A DNA stretch of 64,000 bases. It comes from Myxococcota bacterium. Lineage in GTDB: Bacteria; Myxococcota_A; UBA796. The DNA lies in assembly GCA_029251165.1 (NCBI GenBank), contig JAQXDW010000151.1:62001-126000 (forward strand), read 5' to 3'. Below, piece after piece: positions 9,140 through 17,405 of the stretch. Within the stretch, counting starts at the first letter, position 1, and every line of letters starts with the position of its first letter. A program made the position numbers and the translations under genes. The notes below the pieces were generated by a model. It was given only the letters and a program-made list of their open reading frames with translations. It was not told the DNA's origin and did no database searches.

Positions 9140-9982
9140 ATGCCCGCACGCCGTACCCGCAATCGTTCCCCCCGATACCTGGGCTTGAACCTCGCCTGGG
9201 CCCCCCGCACCCCGTCCGGTGGAGCTGTCATTGAGGCCACCGAAGAGGGGATCAAGCTCATCTCGACCACTTCTCTCCGTGCTCACGAAGACATTCTCGC
9301 CTGGATCGCCCGCAATCGCGGTCGCCAGGGGGCTGTCCTCGCCGTCAATGCGCCGATCATCGTCGAGAACACCTCTGGTGCCCGACACTGCGATCGGGCA
9401 CTGATGGAGCACTTCTCTCGGCACCTGCTCGACGAGTACCAGGCCAACACCGTCAACGCCAGCCACCCCCGAACCATGGGTCGGGCGATGATGCGCATGG
9501 GCTTCGATCCAGATCCGTCCGCTGAAGGCGATCGCGTGATCGAGACCTGCAACAAGGCCATCCAGGTCCTGCTGTTTGATGTCGATCGTCCCATTCGGCT
9601 GAAGTCCGGTCCCGTCGGTGCGCGCAAGGATGCCGTCTCTCGGTTCCGCGAGACCATGTGGGAGATGCTCTCCGACGCAGATCCGCCGCTGCTGCCCAGC
9701 CCCGCGCTCAGCCGCCTCCTGCGCGCAGACCTGCCCTCCAGCAATGGCAGCCGGGTTGGCGAGCTTGAAGATCGCCTGGAGGCCACCCTCTCGGCCTACA
9801 TCGCAGCCTACCTCGCCCTGCGCGGCCCCCACGAGTGTGCCTTCCTCGGCGATCTCGAGAACGGCTACATCCTCCTCCCCACCTCCCGCAACGCCACTCC
9901 CGTCGAAGAGGCCGAAGAGGACGAAGAGGAGTACTCTGATGAAGAGTACGAGGGAGATGAGGACGGCGACTACGAGGAGTAG
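9140..9982 (+). CDS. DUF429-like protein (predicted RNase H-fold) with acidic tail
   Basis: Protein of 280 aa starting at MPARR. The core has YLGLNLAWAPRTPSGGAV at the N-terminus and VNAPIIVEN about 55 residues on. Then come the HPRTMGRAMM and CNKAIQVLLFDVDRP blocks typical of DUF429, a family predicted to have an RNase H-like fold. The last 30 residues are almost only Glu and Asp (EEAEEDEEEYSDEEYEGDED), an unusual acidic tail. It lies between two Ser/Thr kinase genes on the same strand, with about 104 and 39 nt gaps. An upstream in-frame start at 9089 is possible but gives an unconserved extension. Function unproven. Confidence 0.65.
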   Translation: MPARRTRNRSPRYLGLNLAWAPRTPSGGAVIEATEEGIKLISTTSLRAHEDILAWIARNRGRQGAVLAVNAPIIVENTSGARHCDRALMEHFSRHLLDEYQANTVNASHPRTMGRAMMRMGFDPDPSAEGDRVIETCNKAIQVLLFDVDRPIRLKSGPVGARKDAVSRFRETMWEMLSDADPPLLPSPALSRLLRADLPSSNGSRVGELEDRLEATLSAYIAAYLALRGPHECAFLGDLENGYILLPTSRNATPVEEAEEDEEEYSDEEYEGDEDGDYEE

Positions 9983-10021
9983 TGCCTGACGGCACAGGGT
10001 GTCGGGATAGGTTCCACAGTG

Positions 10022-11230
10022 ATGAACTTCACCTGCGCATCCTGCGGCCAGCTGACCACCACCGAGCCCTGTAAGCAGTGCGGAAGATGCCCGCTGCTGG
10101 CAGGGCGCTATCGTCTGGAGGCCGCCCTCGGCAGCGGTGCCAGCGGCCAGACTTGGCGCGCGACCGACCGAGAAGGGCAGGCGGTGACCATCAAGGAGCT
10201 GCCCTGTCCTCCCAGCACCTCCGCCGAGCGGCTGGAGCGAGAGGCACGAGTCCTCAAGCAGCTCAGCAATCCAGGTATACCAGCTTATATCGAGCACTTC
10301 ACTGCTTCTCAGGGACGCAGTCGGGTGCTGTGTATCGTCACCCGGTTCGTGCCTGGCGTGACGCTGAGCGAAGAGCTGGAGAGACGCCGCTACAGCGTCG
10401 TCGAGGTCCTCGATGTCCTGGAGTCCCTGCTCGACACCCTCTGCTACCTCCATGAGCGCTCACCGCCGGTCATCCACCGAGACATCAAGCCCGACAACAT
10501 CGTGCGAACCCCTGACGGTGGGCTGGTGCTCATCGACTTCGGCTCCGTCCAGGACTCCCTGTCCGACGCTGTGTCTGGTGGAACCACCCTCACCGGCACC
10601 TTCGGCTACATGGCCCCGGAGCTGCTGCTCGGGCACAGCAATCCACAGACCGATCTGTACGCGCTGGGGGCGACCGCGCTCGCCCTGCTGTCGCGACAGG
10701 CACCGCACACCCTGCTCGACCACCGGCAGGGACTCTGCCTCGATGGCGTGCTCTCCGTTCCCCCCCGAGTTGATCAGCTGCTTCGGCGGCTGCTCGACCC
10801 AGAGCCGAATCGACGCTTCCCCTCTACCCGAGCAGCTCGGAGCGTGCTGCGCGCAGTCCGCGGGCTGCTGACCGAGGAAGCACCACCCAATCGACCTCAC
10901 GCTCCGCAGCCAGACATCGAAGTCACCCTTCGCCGAATCCTCCGCGAGGAGCTCGGCGAGGAGCTGGCTCGCCTCACGGAAGCGCCGCTCCCCCTCAAGG
11001 CTCCTCCCCCACAGCCGCCATCAGCCCTGCTGCGTCCAGATCCCAGCGGGCTGGAGCAGCTTCCGGTTCAGCTCGGCGTTCCGCACCGCTCACAGCGTCG
11101 AGGCTGGTGGACACCGCAGCCCATGTCACCTGAGCAGCGCGCCGCGCCACCACATCCCGCGCCGATCATTGTGGTCGCTGCCGGGCTGTTCGCCCTGGTC
11201 AGCGTGCTGGTCCAGCTCGTCCTGGCCTGA
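10022..11230 (+). CDS. Zinc-ribbon Ser/Thr protein kinase with C-terminal membrane anchor
   Basis: Protein of 402 aa. A zinc-ribbon of two CxxC pairs (Cys5, 8, 17, 20) opens the chain. A Hanks kinase domain fills about 28-290: degenerate Gly loop LGSGASGQTW, VTIKEL lysine, HRDIKPDN (Asp about 154), DFGSVQD (about 172) and MAPELL. A Pro-rich linker follows and the chain ends in one hydrophobic helix of about 20 residues (IIVVAAGLFALVSVLVQLVL), predicting a tail-anchored inner-membrane protein with its kinase in the cytoplasm. The ATG at 10022 directly follows a GTG at 10019. It may be co-transcribed with the DUF429-like gene. Confidence 0.85.
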   Translation: MNFTCASCGQLTTTEPCKQCGRCPLLAGRYRLEAALGSGASGQTWRATDREGQAVTIKELPCPPSTSAERLEREARVLKQLSNPGIPAYIEHFTASQGRSRVLCIVTRFVPGVTLSEELERRRYSVVEVLDVLESLLDTLCYLHERSPPVIHRDIKPDNIVRTPDGGLVLIDFGSVQDSLSDAVSGGTTLTGTFGYMAPELLLGHSNPQTDLYALGATALALLSRQAPHTLLDHRQGLCLDGVLSVPPRVDQLLRRLLDPEPNRRFPSTRAARSVLRAVRGLLTEEAPPNRPHAPQPDIEVTLRRILREELGEELARLTEAPLPLKAPPPQPPSALLRPDPSGLEQLPVQLGVPHRSQRRGWWTPQPMSPEQRAAPPHPAPIIVVAAGLFALVSVLVQLVLA

Positions 11231-11236
11231 TGACGC

Positions 11237-11992
11237 TCAGCGGGTGCCCGGGAGCATCTCTCCAGTGGTCTCGATGGTGGTCTCGGTGCTTGTGTCTGGA
11301 CGGACTGTAGAGAGGTCCTTGGAGTCAAGGGTCGCCGCCCCCATCAGCCACTCAACAAGTCGGTTCTCCAGGCCGGGGTCTCGAGCAAGCATGCGGGTGC
11401 CGATGCCCGCGTCCGACAGCTGAATGAACGCGGCGCTCTCCGGGGCGATGCGCTCAACGATGATGCCCGCGCAGCGCACTCCCTCGGCATCTTCGGTCGA
11501 GGCGACCACCAGAGACGGTCGCGTGCCGTAGGTCTTCACCGAGCCCAGCGACTTGACCCCGCCATGATCGATGCGCGGGCTGAGCATGGCGAGACCGACC
11601 ACCTCAGGATCAGCTGCAGCAGCCTGCGCACAGAGGTTGGCGCCAAGCTCTGCACCGACGCAGCTCACCTGGGGCACCCCCTGCTCCCGAAGCCACCCGA
11701 TCGCAGCCTGGACATCCTGGAGGCTTGCGATCGAGTCAACGCTGCCTCCGCTGGAGCCGTGCCCGCGGAGGTCGATGTTGATGGTGCTCAGTCCGCTGCG
11801 GCTGATACGCTCGGCGATAAATGACCAGTCAGACCGATCCCGTCCGTCCATGTGGATCAGGACAACGCCACGGGTCGCGCCAGTGACGATCTCAGCGTCT
11901 GCGCTCAGCGCTGTCCCATCGGGAGCATCGAGCGATACGGCAGCAGCAGAAGCGGGAGAGACTCCCGATAAGGAGAGCAAGAGAGACAACAT
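11237..11992 (-). CDS. Secreted alpha/beta-hydrolase-fold protein lacking catalytic residues
   Basis: Protein of 251 aa from ATG 11992, with a signal peptide MLSLLLSLSGVSPASAAA. The fold pattern is clear: GVVLIHMDGRDRSDW, then NIDLRGHGSSGG, then the nucleophile elbow. The elbow reads VGAELGAN, so Glu stands where Ser is expected. The usual catalytic His region reads SDAGIGTRML, with Ile where family members often have HG. Both changes suggest a non-catalytic, perhaps binding, protein. A longer start at 12025 would put residues before the signal peptide and is less likely. It converges tail to tail with the zinc-ribbon kinase, 6 nt apart. Confidence 0.7.
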   Translation of the reverse strand: MLSLLLSLSGVSPASAAAVSLDAPDGTALSADAEIVTGATRGVVLIHMDGRDRSDWSFIAERISRSGLSTINIDLRGHGSSGGSVDSIASLQDVQAAIGWLREQGVPQVSCVGAELGANLCAQAAAADPEVVGLAMLSPRIDHGGVKSLGSVKTYGTRPSLVVASTEDAEGVRCAGIIVERIAPESAAFIQLSDAGIGTRMLARDPGLENRLVEWLMGAATLDSKDLSTVRPDTSTETTIETTGEMLPGTR

Positions 11993-12038
11993 GGAGGGCT
12001 CCGGAGCGGGTGAGAAGCATGGCACCTGCCCTCTTAGA

Positions 12039-12422
12039 TCACAAGAGGGCGCTCAATTCTTCCAGCAGTCCCTCAAGATCCAGACCATAGGCCGCGGCAG
12101 CTTCGGCCAGGGTCTCGTCAAATCGGACCGCACAGCCATCACAACTGGGCAGATGATGGCGGGCAAAGACCGTGCGGGTTCCAGGATCTTTTCGCCAGGC
12201 TTGATCGACCGTCATCGTTCCAGAGAACGGCTCGCGAGACAGCCACAGGTCTGACTCGGCCATCTTTAGGCCACGCCCAGCGGCAAGGAGTCGCGACTCG
12301 ATGTCGCTGACCTCGCCCTCGCGCTCTTCGAGGGTAGATCGAATTGACAACCGCGAACCCTCCCTCTCAGAGAGAACCCGACTCACCCTGGACCGCAGCC
12401 ACCCTGACAGCTTCGCACGCAC
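12039..12422 (-). CDS. DUF1858-like protein with CxxC redox/metal motif
   Basis: Up to 127 aa. The last 60 residues match the DUF1858 pattern found next to hybrid-cluster proteins and in redox accessory proteins: MTVDQAWRKDPGTRTVFARH, then CDGC, then ETLAEAAAAYGLDLEGLLEEL. The Cys pair could form a disulfide or bind metal. The N-terminal 60 residues are basic and helical. The GTG start at 12422 has no clear ribosome-binding site, and ATG at 12263 is a possible alternative that keeps the domain. It is divergent from tadA. Confidence 0.6.
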   Translation of the reverse strand: MRAKLSGWLRSRVSRVLSEREGSRLSIRSTLEEREGEVSDIESRLLAAGRGLKMAESDLWLSREPFSGTMTVDQAWRKDPGTRTVFARHHLPSCDGCAVRFDETLAEAAAAYGLDLEGLLEELSALL

Positions 12423-12456
12423 GCTGACGACTTATCGCGATCCGTGCTGTCACGGG

Positions 12457-12485
12457 TTGACATCCCCCCAGACGATGAATAGGTT
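12457..12485 (+). promoter_or_regulatory. Candidate sigma70-type promoter for tadA
   Basis: TTGACA at 12457-12462, a 17-nt spacer, then TAGGTT at 12480-12485, about 50 nt before the tadA start. The -35 box is a perfect consensus match and the -10 matches at half the positions. It lies in the divergent gap between the DUF1858-like gene and tadA. Confidence 0.45.
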
Positions 12486-12533
12486 TGCGCGTCGCCTGGA
12501 GCTGTATCCAGGACGTTCTTTGAGTAGGCAGAA

Positions 12534-13016
12534 ATGGTTCTTCCTGAGAACCAACAACGCGATCAGCAACACATGACGACGGCGCTAGAAATAGCCCGTC
12601 TGGCTCCAGAGCTTGGAGATGTCCCTGTCGGGGCCGTGGTTGTACACGAAGGCAAGATCATTGCCTCCGCGCACAACCGCCGAGAGCTGGACCAAGATCC
12701 ATGCGGCCACGCTGAGCTCCTTGCCATGCGGCTTGCCGCAAAAGCAATCGGGAGCTGGCGGCTTGAAGGCTGCACGGTCTACGTCACCCTGGAACCATGT
12801 GCCATGTGTGCTGGAGCGATGGTACTCGCCCGGATCGAGCGCTGTGTATACGGCTGTACCGATCCAAAAGGCGGGTTCCTCGGAACGCTGGGCGATCTCT
12901 CCGCTCATCCGGCCCTCAATCATCGATTTGAGGTCACACCGGGTGTCTTGGCAGAAGAGTGCGCTGACGAGCTTCGCTCGTTTTTTCGGCAGCTCCGCGC
13001 CAGGAAGAAGCGGTAA
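12534..13016 (+). CDS. tadA: tRNA-specific adenosine deaminase
   Basis: Protein of 160 aa of the cytidine-deaminase fold. TadA converts A34 to inosine in tRNA-Arg(ACG). The zinc and catalytic motif HAE is at about residues 59-61, and the second motif PCAMCAGA supplies Cys89 and Cys92. The GDVPVGAVVV strand and the DPKGG(F)LGT segment that follows the active site are also conserved. ATG at 12534 keeps the full first helix; ATG at 12573 would cut it. It is the first gene of the tadA - tRNA-Ser - SRP RNA - dnaX - recR block. Confidence 0.93.
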   Translation: MVLPENQQRDQQHMTTALEIARLAPELGDVPVGAVVVHEGKIIASAHNRRELDQDPCGHAELLAMRLAAKAIGSWRLEGCTVYVTLEPCAMCAGAMVLARIERCVYGCTDPKGGFLGTLGDLSAHPALNHRFEVTPGVLAEECADELRSFFRQLRARKKR

Positions 13017-13020
13017 ACAG

Positions 13021-13105
13021 GGAGGGGTGGCCGAGTGGACGAAGGCGGTAGATTCGAAATCTACTGTAGGGCAACCTACCGTGGGTTCGAATCCCACCCT
13101 CTCCG
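13021..13105 (+). tRNA. tRNA-Ser (anticodon CGA)
   Basis: Acceptor GGAGGGG pairs with CCTCTCC, with one G-T. The anticodon stem GTAGA/TCTAC encloses loop TTCGAAA, anticodon CGA. A long variable arm follows, and the T arm is GTGGG-TTCGAAT-CCCAC. The discriminator is G. CCA is not encoded. It starts 4 nt after the tadA stop. Confidence 0.95.
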
Positions 13106-13137
13106 CACCGCTGCATTTCTGCTAACCTTGAGCTTGA

Positions 13138-13222
13138 GGAGAGGTGACCGAGTGGACGAAGGTGCACGCTTGGAACGCGTGTGTGGGGCAACTCACCGTG
13201 GGTTCGAATCCCACTCTCTCCG
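13138..13222 (+). tRNA. tRNA-Ser (anticodon GGA)
   Basis: Acceptor GGAGAGG pairs with TCTCTCC, with one G-T at the inner end. The anticodon stem CACGC/GCGTG encloses loop TTGGAAC, anticodon GGA. It has a long variable arm and T arm GTGGG-TTCGAAT-CCCAC, discriminator G and no encoded CCA. It is 32 nt after the first tRNA-Ser and was probably duplicated from a common ancestor. Confidence 0.95.
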
Positions 13223-13256
13223 CCAGTTCCATTGGAGCTGAGCAGCTGATGATGAT

Positions 13257-13349
13257 GGTCGGGTCCTGATGACTGCGGGTTTGTGAACTCCGCCAGGGCC
13301 GGAAGGCAGCAACGGTAGCGATCCCCGCAGGGTGTTGGGTCGCCCGGCC
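13257..13349 (+). ncRNA. ffs: Small bacterial signal recognition particle RNA (4.5S)
   Basis: Contains the conserved apical SRP segment GGGCCGGAAGGCAGCAAC with the GGAA tetraloop, which binds the M domain of Ffh, and the asymmetric internal loop. The flanks pair to form a long hairpin (GGTCGGGT... with ...GTCGCCCGGCC and CTGCGGG with CCCGCAG). About 93 nt, matching the small form without an Alu domain. A position between tadA and dnaX is also known from Bacillus. Exact ends are estimated. Confidence 0.92.
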
Positions 13350-13770
13350 ATCAATCCCCAGCAGCTCAGCTCCTCTTTTGTTGTGTCGCCTGTCAGCATC
13401 TCCGGTAGCGGAAGTGTTGGTGGGCTTTTTTGTTTGGAGAGCCGCCTTCAGCCAGGAGCCGGCATCGGCACCACGCGTGGGCCAGCAGACCATCTGCTGG
13501 AGCAGCCAGGAACCTGATGGTCTAGACTCCTCGGCATGCGCGTGGGACTGCATGCCTTGTGCTCCCGCCCCATGCCATCCCCAGCCCGGAGGCGATGCTC
13601 ACCGTCCACATGCCTCCGCTCTGGCTCCCCTTAGAGCCTCACCGAGCACCATATCTCCCGAGCCATCCGCCACTGCCGAGAAGCACACGCTGGTCGAGAA
13701 ACGTCCGCCCTTCCCCAAGAGGCGCTCGGATCCGTTAGTCTGTCCTCCCACCTGCCTGCTGGATGACCTC
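13350..13770 (+). other. Non-coding stretch before dnaX
   Basis: 421 nt between the SRP RNA and the dnaX start. The dnaX frame stays open upstream to 13378, but the translation before 13771 is low-complexity, Pro/Ser-rich and does not look like DnaX. It may hold the dnaX promoter; I see no convincing box or terminator. Confidence 0.5.
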
Positions 13771-15726
13771 ATGAGCTACATGGCGATCGCCCGCAAGTGG
13801 CGTCCGACTACTTTTGAAGAAATTGCTGGTCAGACGCACGTTACGCGTACCCTTCAGAACGCCATCAAGCTCGATCGCATCCACCACGCCTTCTTGTTTT
13901 CCGGCCCCCGTGGAGTGGGAAAGACCACTGCCGCCCGCGCCCTCGCCCGATCTCTGAATTGCTCAGAGGGGCCGACCGCGAAGCCCTGCGGCACCTGTGA
14001 GAGCTGCGCGGAGATTCTGGCTGGCAACAGCCCGGACGTCATCGAGATCGATGGCGCGAGCAACAACTCCGTCGAGGACATCCGTGACCTGCGCGACAGC
14101 GTTCGCTACCTCCCGGTGCGGGGTCGCAAGAAAGTCTACATCATTGATGAGGTTCACATGCTGTCAAAGGGGGCGTTCAACGCGCTCCTGAAGACCCTCG
14201 AGGAACCCCCGGCGCATGTGATCTTTCTGTTCGCAACCACCGAACCCCAGCGAATCCCAGACACCATCATCTCCCGGGTCCAGCGCTTCGAGTTCAAGCG
14301 GATTCCGATGGCCATCGTGGTCGGCCACCTCCGCAAGATCTGCACCGCCGACGGCATCCAGATCACAGACGCTGGGCTGCGGCTGATTGCGCGCGCCGGT
14401 GAGGGCTCGATGCGGGACTCGCAGTCCCTGCTCGATCAGGTGATCAGCTTCTCTGGCGTTGAGATCTCCGACGTTCAGGTCACCGAGGCCCTCGGCCTGG
14501 TGGATCGCGCGCTGCTGTACTCGATGCTGGAGGGACTGCTCAAGGGCAACGCCGATGCATGCCTTGAGGCCATCGACTCAGTCTACGGCTTCGGCTACGA
14601 CCTCTCCGAATTCACCTCCGAGATGCTCGAGCTGCTTCGCAATGCCGCGCTGGTCGGCCTCTCCCCCTCTTCTAAGCGCTACCTCGATGTCCCAGACGAT
14701 GAGCGACAGCGGCTGAGCACGCTGGCCGACGGCATCCCCTCTGATGTCTTCGTGCGCTCCTTCCAGGTCATGCTCGACGTCCACGATCAGGTCTCGCGAG
14801 CTCCCCGGCCTCGGCTGGTCCTGGAGATGGCGGTTGCCCGCCTGGTCAGCATCCGGCCCGCTCGGCCCCTCGATCAGATCATCAGCCGGCTGTCGGACAT
14901 GGAGCGGCGACTCCGTCACGGCGGGGTGCAGGCTCGAACCGGAAGCAGCCGCGAGGGCGGCCCCAGGCGCAGCCAGTCTGGCAGCCGGGAGGACGACGAC
15001 GAGTCTGAACCTGTCCGCCGCCCAGGCTCCCCCCGTGCGCGCGCCAACGGTCCGGCACCACAGCCCGCGACGCGCCCTCAGCCCGCTCGCGTCGCTCCCC
15101 GCTCTACGCCAGATCTCCGCCCAGTGCCCAAGGAGCCCCGCGCGGTCGCCTCTCCAGAAGCCCCGCCCCTCGCAGAGCCGTCCTGGAGTGAAGACGCTGC
15201 GGAGCAGGAATGGCCCGATGACGTCGTTGTCGTCGAGTCCCCGCCAACTCCGATTGAGCCCGATGCAGAGCCCGAAGAGGTCGCCACCGCTCCGCCACCG
15301 CTTCTGGGAGACGTCAACAACGTTGAGCGCTACGAGGCCTTCCGTCGGTGGCTGAAGGCTGGCGGCACTACCTTCGACGTCTGGGCAGACCACTCCGCGC
15401 TGGTTCGGGTCGCTCCACCGGTACTTCGACTGGCCTTCCCCTCGGCGTTCACCTCCTCTCAAGCACGCCAGCGCAGCAGCGACGACCGCATCCGCAGCGC
15501 GCTGGAGGCGTACTTCCCCGACTGCATCCGGATCGAGGTCTCCATCCGCCCCAAGCGAGAAGGATTTGAGACCTGGAACGAGCGCCAAGCAGAGGCCCGA
15601 GAGCAGCGTCGCTCCGACCTAAGGCGCGTCTTCGAGGCAGACCCCACCGTCCAAGCAGCCTGCACGATGCTCGGCGGCGCGCTCAAGATCGTCACGCTTG
15701 AAGAAGAGCTAAACCAGAAGCCATGA
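13771..15726 (+). CDS. dnaX: DNA polymerase III subunit gamma/tau
   Basis: Protein of 651 aa, the clamp-loader ATPase of the replicative polymerase. The N-terminus MAIARKWRPTTFEEIAGQ is characteristic. Walker A is GPRGVGKTT (Lys about 51). The zinc module has CGTCESC. Walker B/sensor regions are VYIIDEVHML and FLFATTEP. The middle (about 390-520) is a Pro/Arg/Glu-rich linker and the end is a folded tau-like domain. I see no obvious slippery sequence for gamma formation. The ATG at 13771 directly precedes the conserved start. Its stop overlaps recR by 4 nt. Confidence 0.95.
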   Translation: MSYMAIARKWRPTTFEEIAGQTHVTRTLQNAIKLDRIHHAFLFSGPRGVGKTTAARALARSLNCSEGPTAKPCGTCESCAEILAGNSPDVIEIDGASNNSVEDIRDLRDSVRYLPVRGRKKVYIIDEVHMLSKGAFNALLKTLEEPPAHVIFLFATTEPQRIPDTIISRVQRFEFKRIPMAIVVGHLRKICTADGIQITDAGLRLIARAGEGSMRDSQSLLDQVISFSGVEISDVQVTEALGLVDRALLYSMLEGLLKGNADACLEAIDSVYGFGYDLSEFTSEMLELLRNAALVGLSPSSKRYLDVPDDERQRLSTLADGIPSDVFVRSFQVMLDVHDQVSRAPRPRLVLEMAVARLVSIRPARPLDQIISRLSDMERRLRHGGVQARTGSSREGGPRRSQSGSREDDDESEPVRRPGSPRARANGPAPQPATRPQPARVAPRSTPDLRPVPKEPRAVASPEAPPLAEPSWSEDAAEQEWPDDVVVVESPPTPIEPDAEPEEVATAPPPLLGDVNNVERYEAFRRWLKAGGTTFDVWADHSALVRVAPPVLRLAFPSAFTSSQARQRSSDDRIRSALEAYFPDCIRIEVSIRPKREGFETWNERQAEAREQRRSDLRRVFEADPTVQAACTMLGGALKIVTLEEELNQKP

Positions 15727-16313
15727 GCGATCCCCTCCGCCGCTGCATCGCACAGCTCTCTCGGTTCCCCGGAATCGGTGAGCGGACCGCTACACGACTG
15801 GCTTACTGGCTGCTGCGGCAGAATCCGGAGGTCGCCCGAGAGATCGGCGCAGCGATCTCCGCGCTGCCGGTCGAGGCTTGCCGCTGTAGTCGGTGCTTCA
15901 ACATCGCCGCGACAGATCCCTGCCACACCTGCGCGAGTCCGCGTCGCAGCTCTACCATCGTCTGCGTCGTCGAGCGGCCGCAGGACATCACCGCCATCGA
16001 AGAGACTGGCGAGTTCACGGGGCGCTACCACGTTCTCGACGGCGCGATCTCTCCCCTCGCCGGTATCGGCCCCGATCAGCTCCGGATTCGCGAGCTGGTG
16101 CGTCGCCTCCAGCCGGAGTGCATCAGCGAGGTGCTCATCGCATGCGATCCAGACGTCGAAGGAGACGCCACCGCCCTGTACCTTGCCCGGCTGCTCAAGC
16201 CGCTCGGCGTGAAGGTCACTCGGCTTGCACATGGCATCGCGGTCGGCACGGAGCTGGAGTACGCCAGCCGCAGCTCGGTATCGCGGGCCATTGCCAACCG
16301 ACACGAGCTGTAA
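15723..16313 (+). CDS. recR: Recombination mediator RecR
   Basis: Protein of 196 aa, normal length. RecR with RecO/RecF loads RecA at gaps. A helix-hairpin-helix lies at FPGIGERTA (about 15-23). The zinc finger is C55-x2-C58-x8-C67-x2-C70. A Toprim domain begins at IVCVVERPQDITAIEETGEF and ends with LEYASRSSVSRAIANRHEL. The ATG overlaps the dnaX stop (ATGA). In many bacteria ebfC/ybaB lies between dnaX and recR; it is absent here. Confidence 0.95.
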   Translation: MSDPLRRCIAQLSRFPGIGERTATRLAYWLLRQNPEVAREIGAAISALPVEACRCSRCFNIAATDPCHTCASPRRSSTIVCVVERPQDITAIEETGEFTGRYHVLDGAISPLAGIGPDQLRIRELVRRLQPECISEVLIACDPDVEGDATALYLARLLKPLGVKVTRLAHGIAVGTELEYASRSSVSRAIANRHEL

Positions 16314-16445
16314 GCGCAGGTAAACCCATCGCTCAGTCCACGCCCAAGGCGTGGTTCACAGTTGTGTCAAAGTCCCGAAGAAGTCTGTCTCTGGTGGGCT
16401 CCCTCCGCTACGCTTCTCCGGTCCCACCGAGCCAGCAGGTTGAGC

Positions 16446-17249
16446 ATGTCTGATCCAGAGCGATTCTCTTTCCTACAGCGGATCTCCACCCTGATCCGAT
16501 GGGCAATGGGGTTCTCATTCATCATCCTGGTCTCGGTGCCCTACGTCTTCGTCGTGCTGCTCCTGCTGCCCTGGCGCGGGCTTCGGATTCGCTCCGGTAA
16601 CCTCTACGGCAAGCTCGTCGGCCCAGCGGTGACCCGGGTCACCGGCACCCGCGCACGGATCCGAAACCGCGCGCTACTCAGCGGACAGAAGCCTGCGATT
16701 TACGTAACGAATCACTCATCGGAGCTGGATCCCTTCATCGCGATGTGGCTGTGTCCGCTGGGTGGCTGTGGGATCGCCAAGAAAGAGATCGCACGGGTGC
16801 CGTTCTTTGGCTGGGCCTACAAGCTCTCCGGTCACCTCCTGATCGACCGGTCCGACCGCGACAAGGCGATTGCCTCGATGAAGGAGATCGCCGGCCTCGT
16901 CCGCCAGTACGATCTCAGCATCTGGATCTGGCCAGAGGGCACCCGCAGCCGCGACGGTCGCCTCCAGCCCCTCAAGAAAGGCTTCGTCCACCTCGCGCTC
17001 GCGACGGGCCTGCCGATCGTTCCGATCGTCATGCACGACGCCCACAAGCGCTGGCCTGGCCGGTCGCTTCGCATGTATCCAGGCCAGCTCGACATCGACG
17101 TCCTCCCCGCGGTCGACACCAGCGGGTGGAGCGCACAGAGCATGGAGGAGCACATGGCCGAGATTCATGGAATCTTCGCCGAGGCGCTCTCCCCACATCA
17201 GAAGCCTGATGCCGACGCTGAGCCCGCCCGCAAGCGCTCCCTGGGCTAA
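16446..17249 (+). CDS. plsC: 1-acyl-sn-glycerol-3-phosphate acyltransferase
   Basis: Protein of 267 aa. It acylates lysophosphatidate to phosphatidate at the inner membrane. A membrane anchor lies at about residues 22-44. The acyltransferase block NHSSELDPF (His90, Asp95, the HxxxxD pair) is followed by the KKEIARVPFFGW and WPEGTRSRDG motifs. The ATG at 16446 precedes a typical N-terminus; an upstream in-frame start at 16362 would add unrelated sequence. plsX, the other early phospholipid gene, is at 53.9 kb. Confidence 0.88.
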   Translation: MSDPERFSFLQRISTLIRWAMGFSFIILVSVPYVFVVLLLLPWRGLRIRSGNLYGKLVGPAVTRVTGTRARIRNRALLSGQKPAIYVTNHSSELDPFIAMWLCPLGGCGIAKKEIARVPFFGWAYKLSGHLLIDRSDRDKAIASMKEIAGLVRQYDLSIWIWPEGTRSRDGRLQPLKKGFVHLALATGLPIVPIVMHDAHKRWPGRSLRMYPGQLDIDVLPAVDTSGWSAQSMEEHMAEIHGIFAEALSPHQKPDADAEPARKRSLG

Positions 17250-17349
17250 GAGGGCTCCGAGGCCTCGACTGACAGACCGGTGCTCAATATAGAGCCGTCA
17301 AGCTGGTTGCCGTGCCTCAGTGCCCGAACACACCAGCGTGAAAATCCAG

Positions 17350-17355
17350 TACAAT
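17350..17355 (+). promoter_or_regulatory. Possible -10 box for the envelope-kinase operon
   Basis: TACAAT lies 51 nt before the kinase start, in the 156-nt gap after plsC. No clear -35 is seen 16-18 nt upstream. Confidence 0.25.
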
Positions 17356-17405
17356 GAATCTCACAGCGCTGTCGGTCAGTGCTGTGTGGAGGGGATTCCG
17401 TCGTC

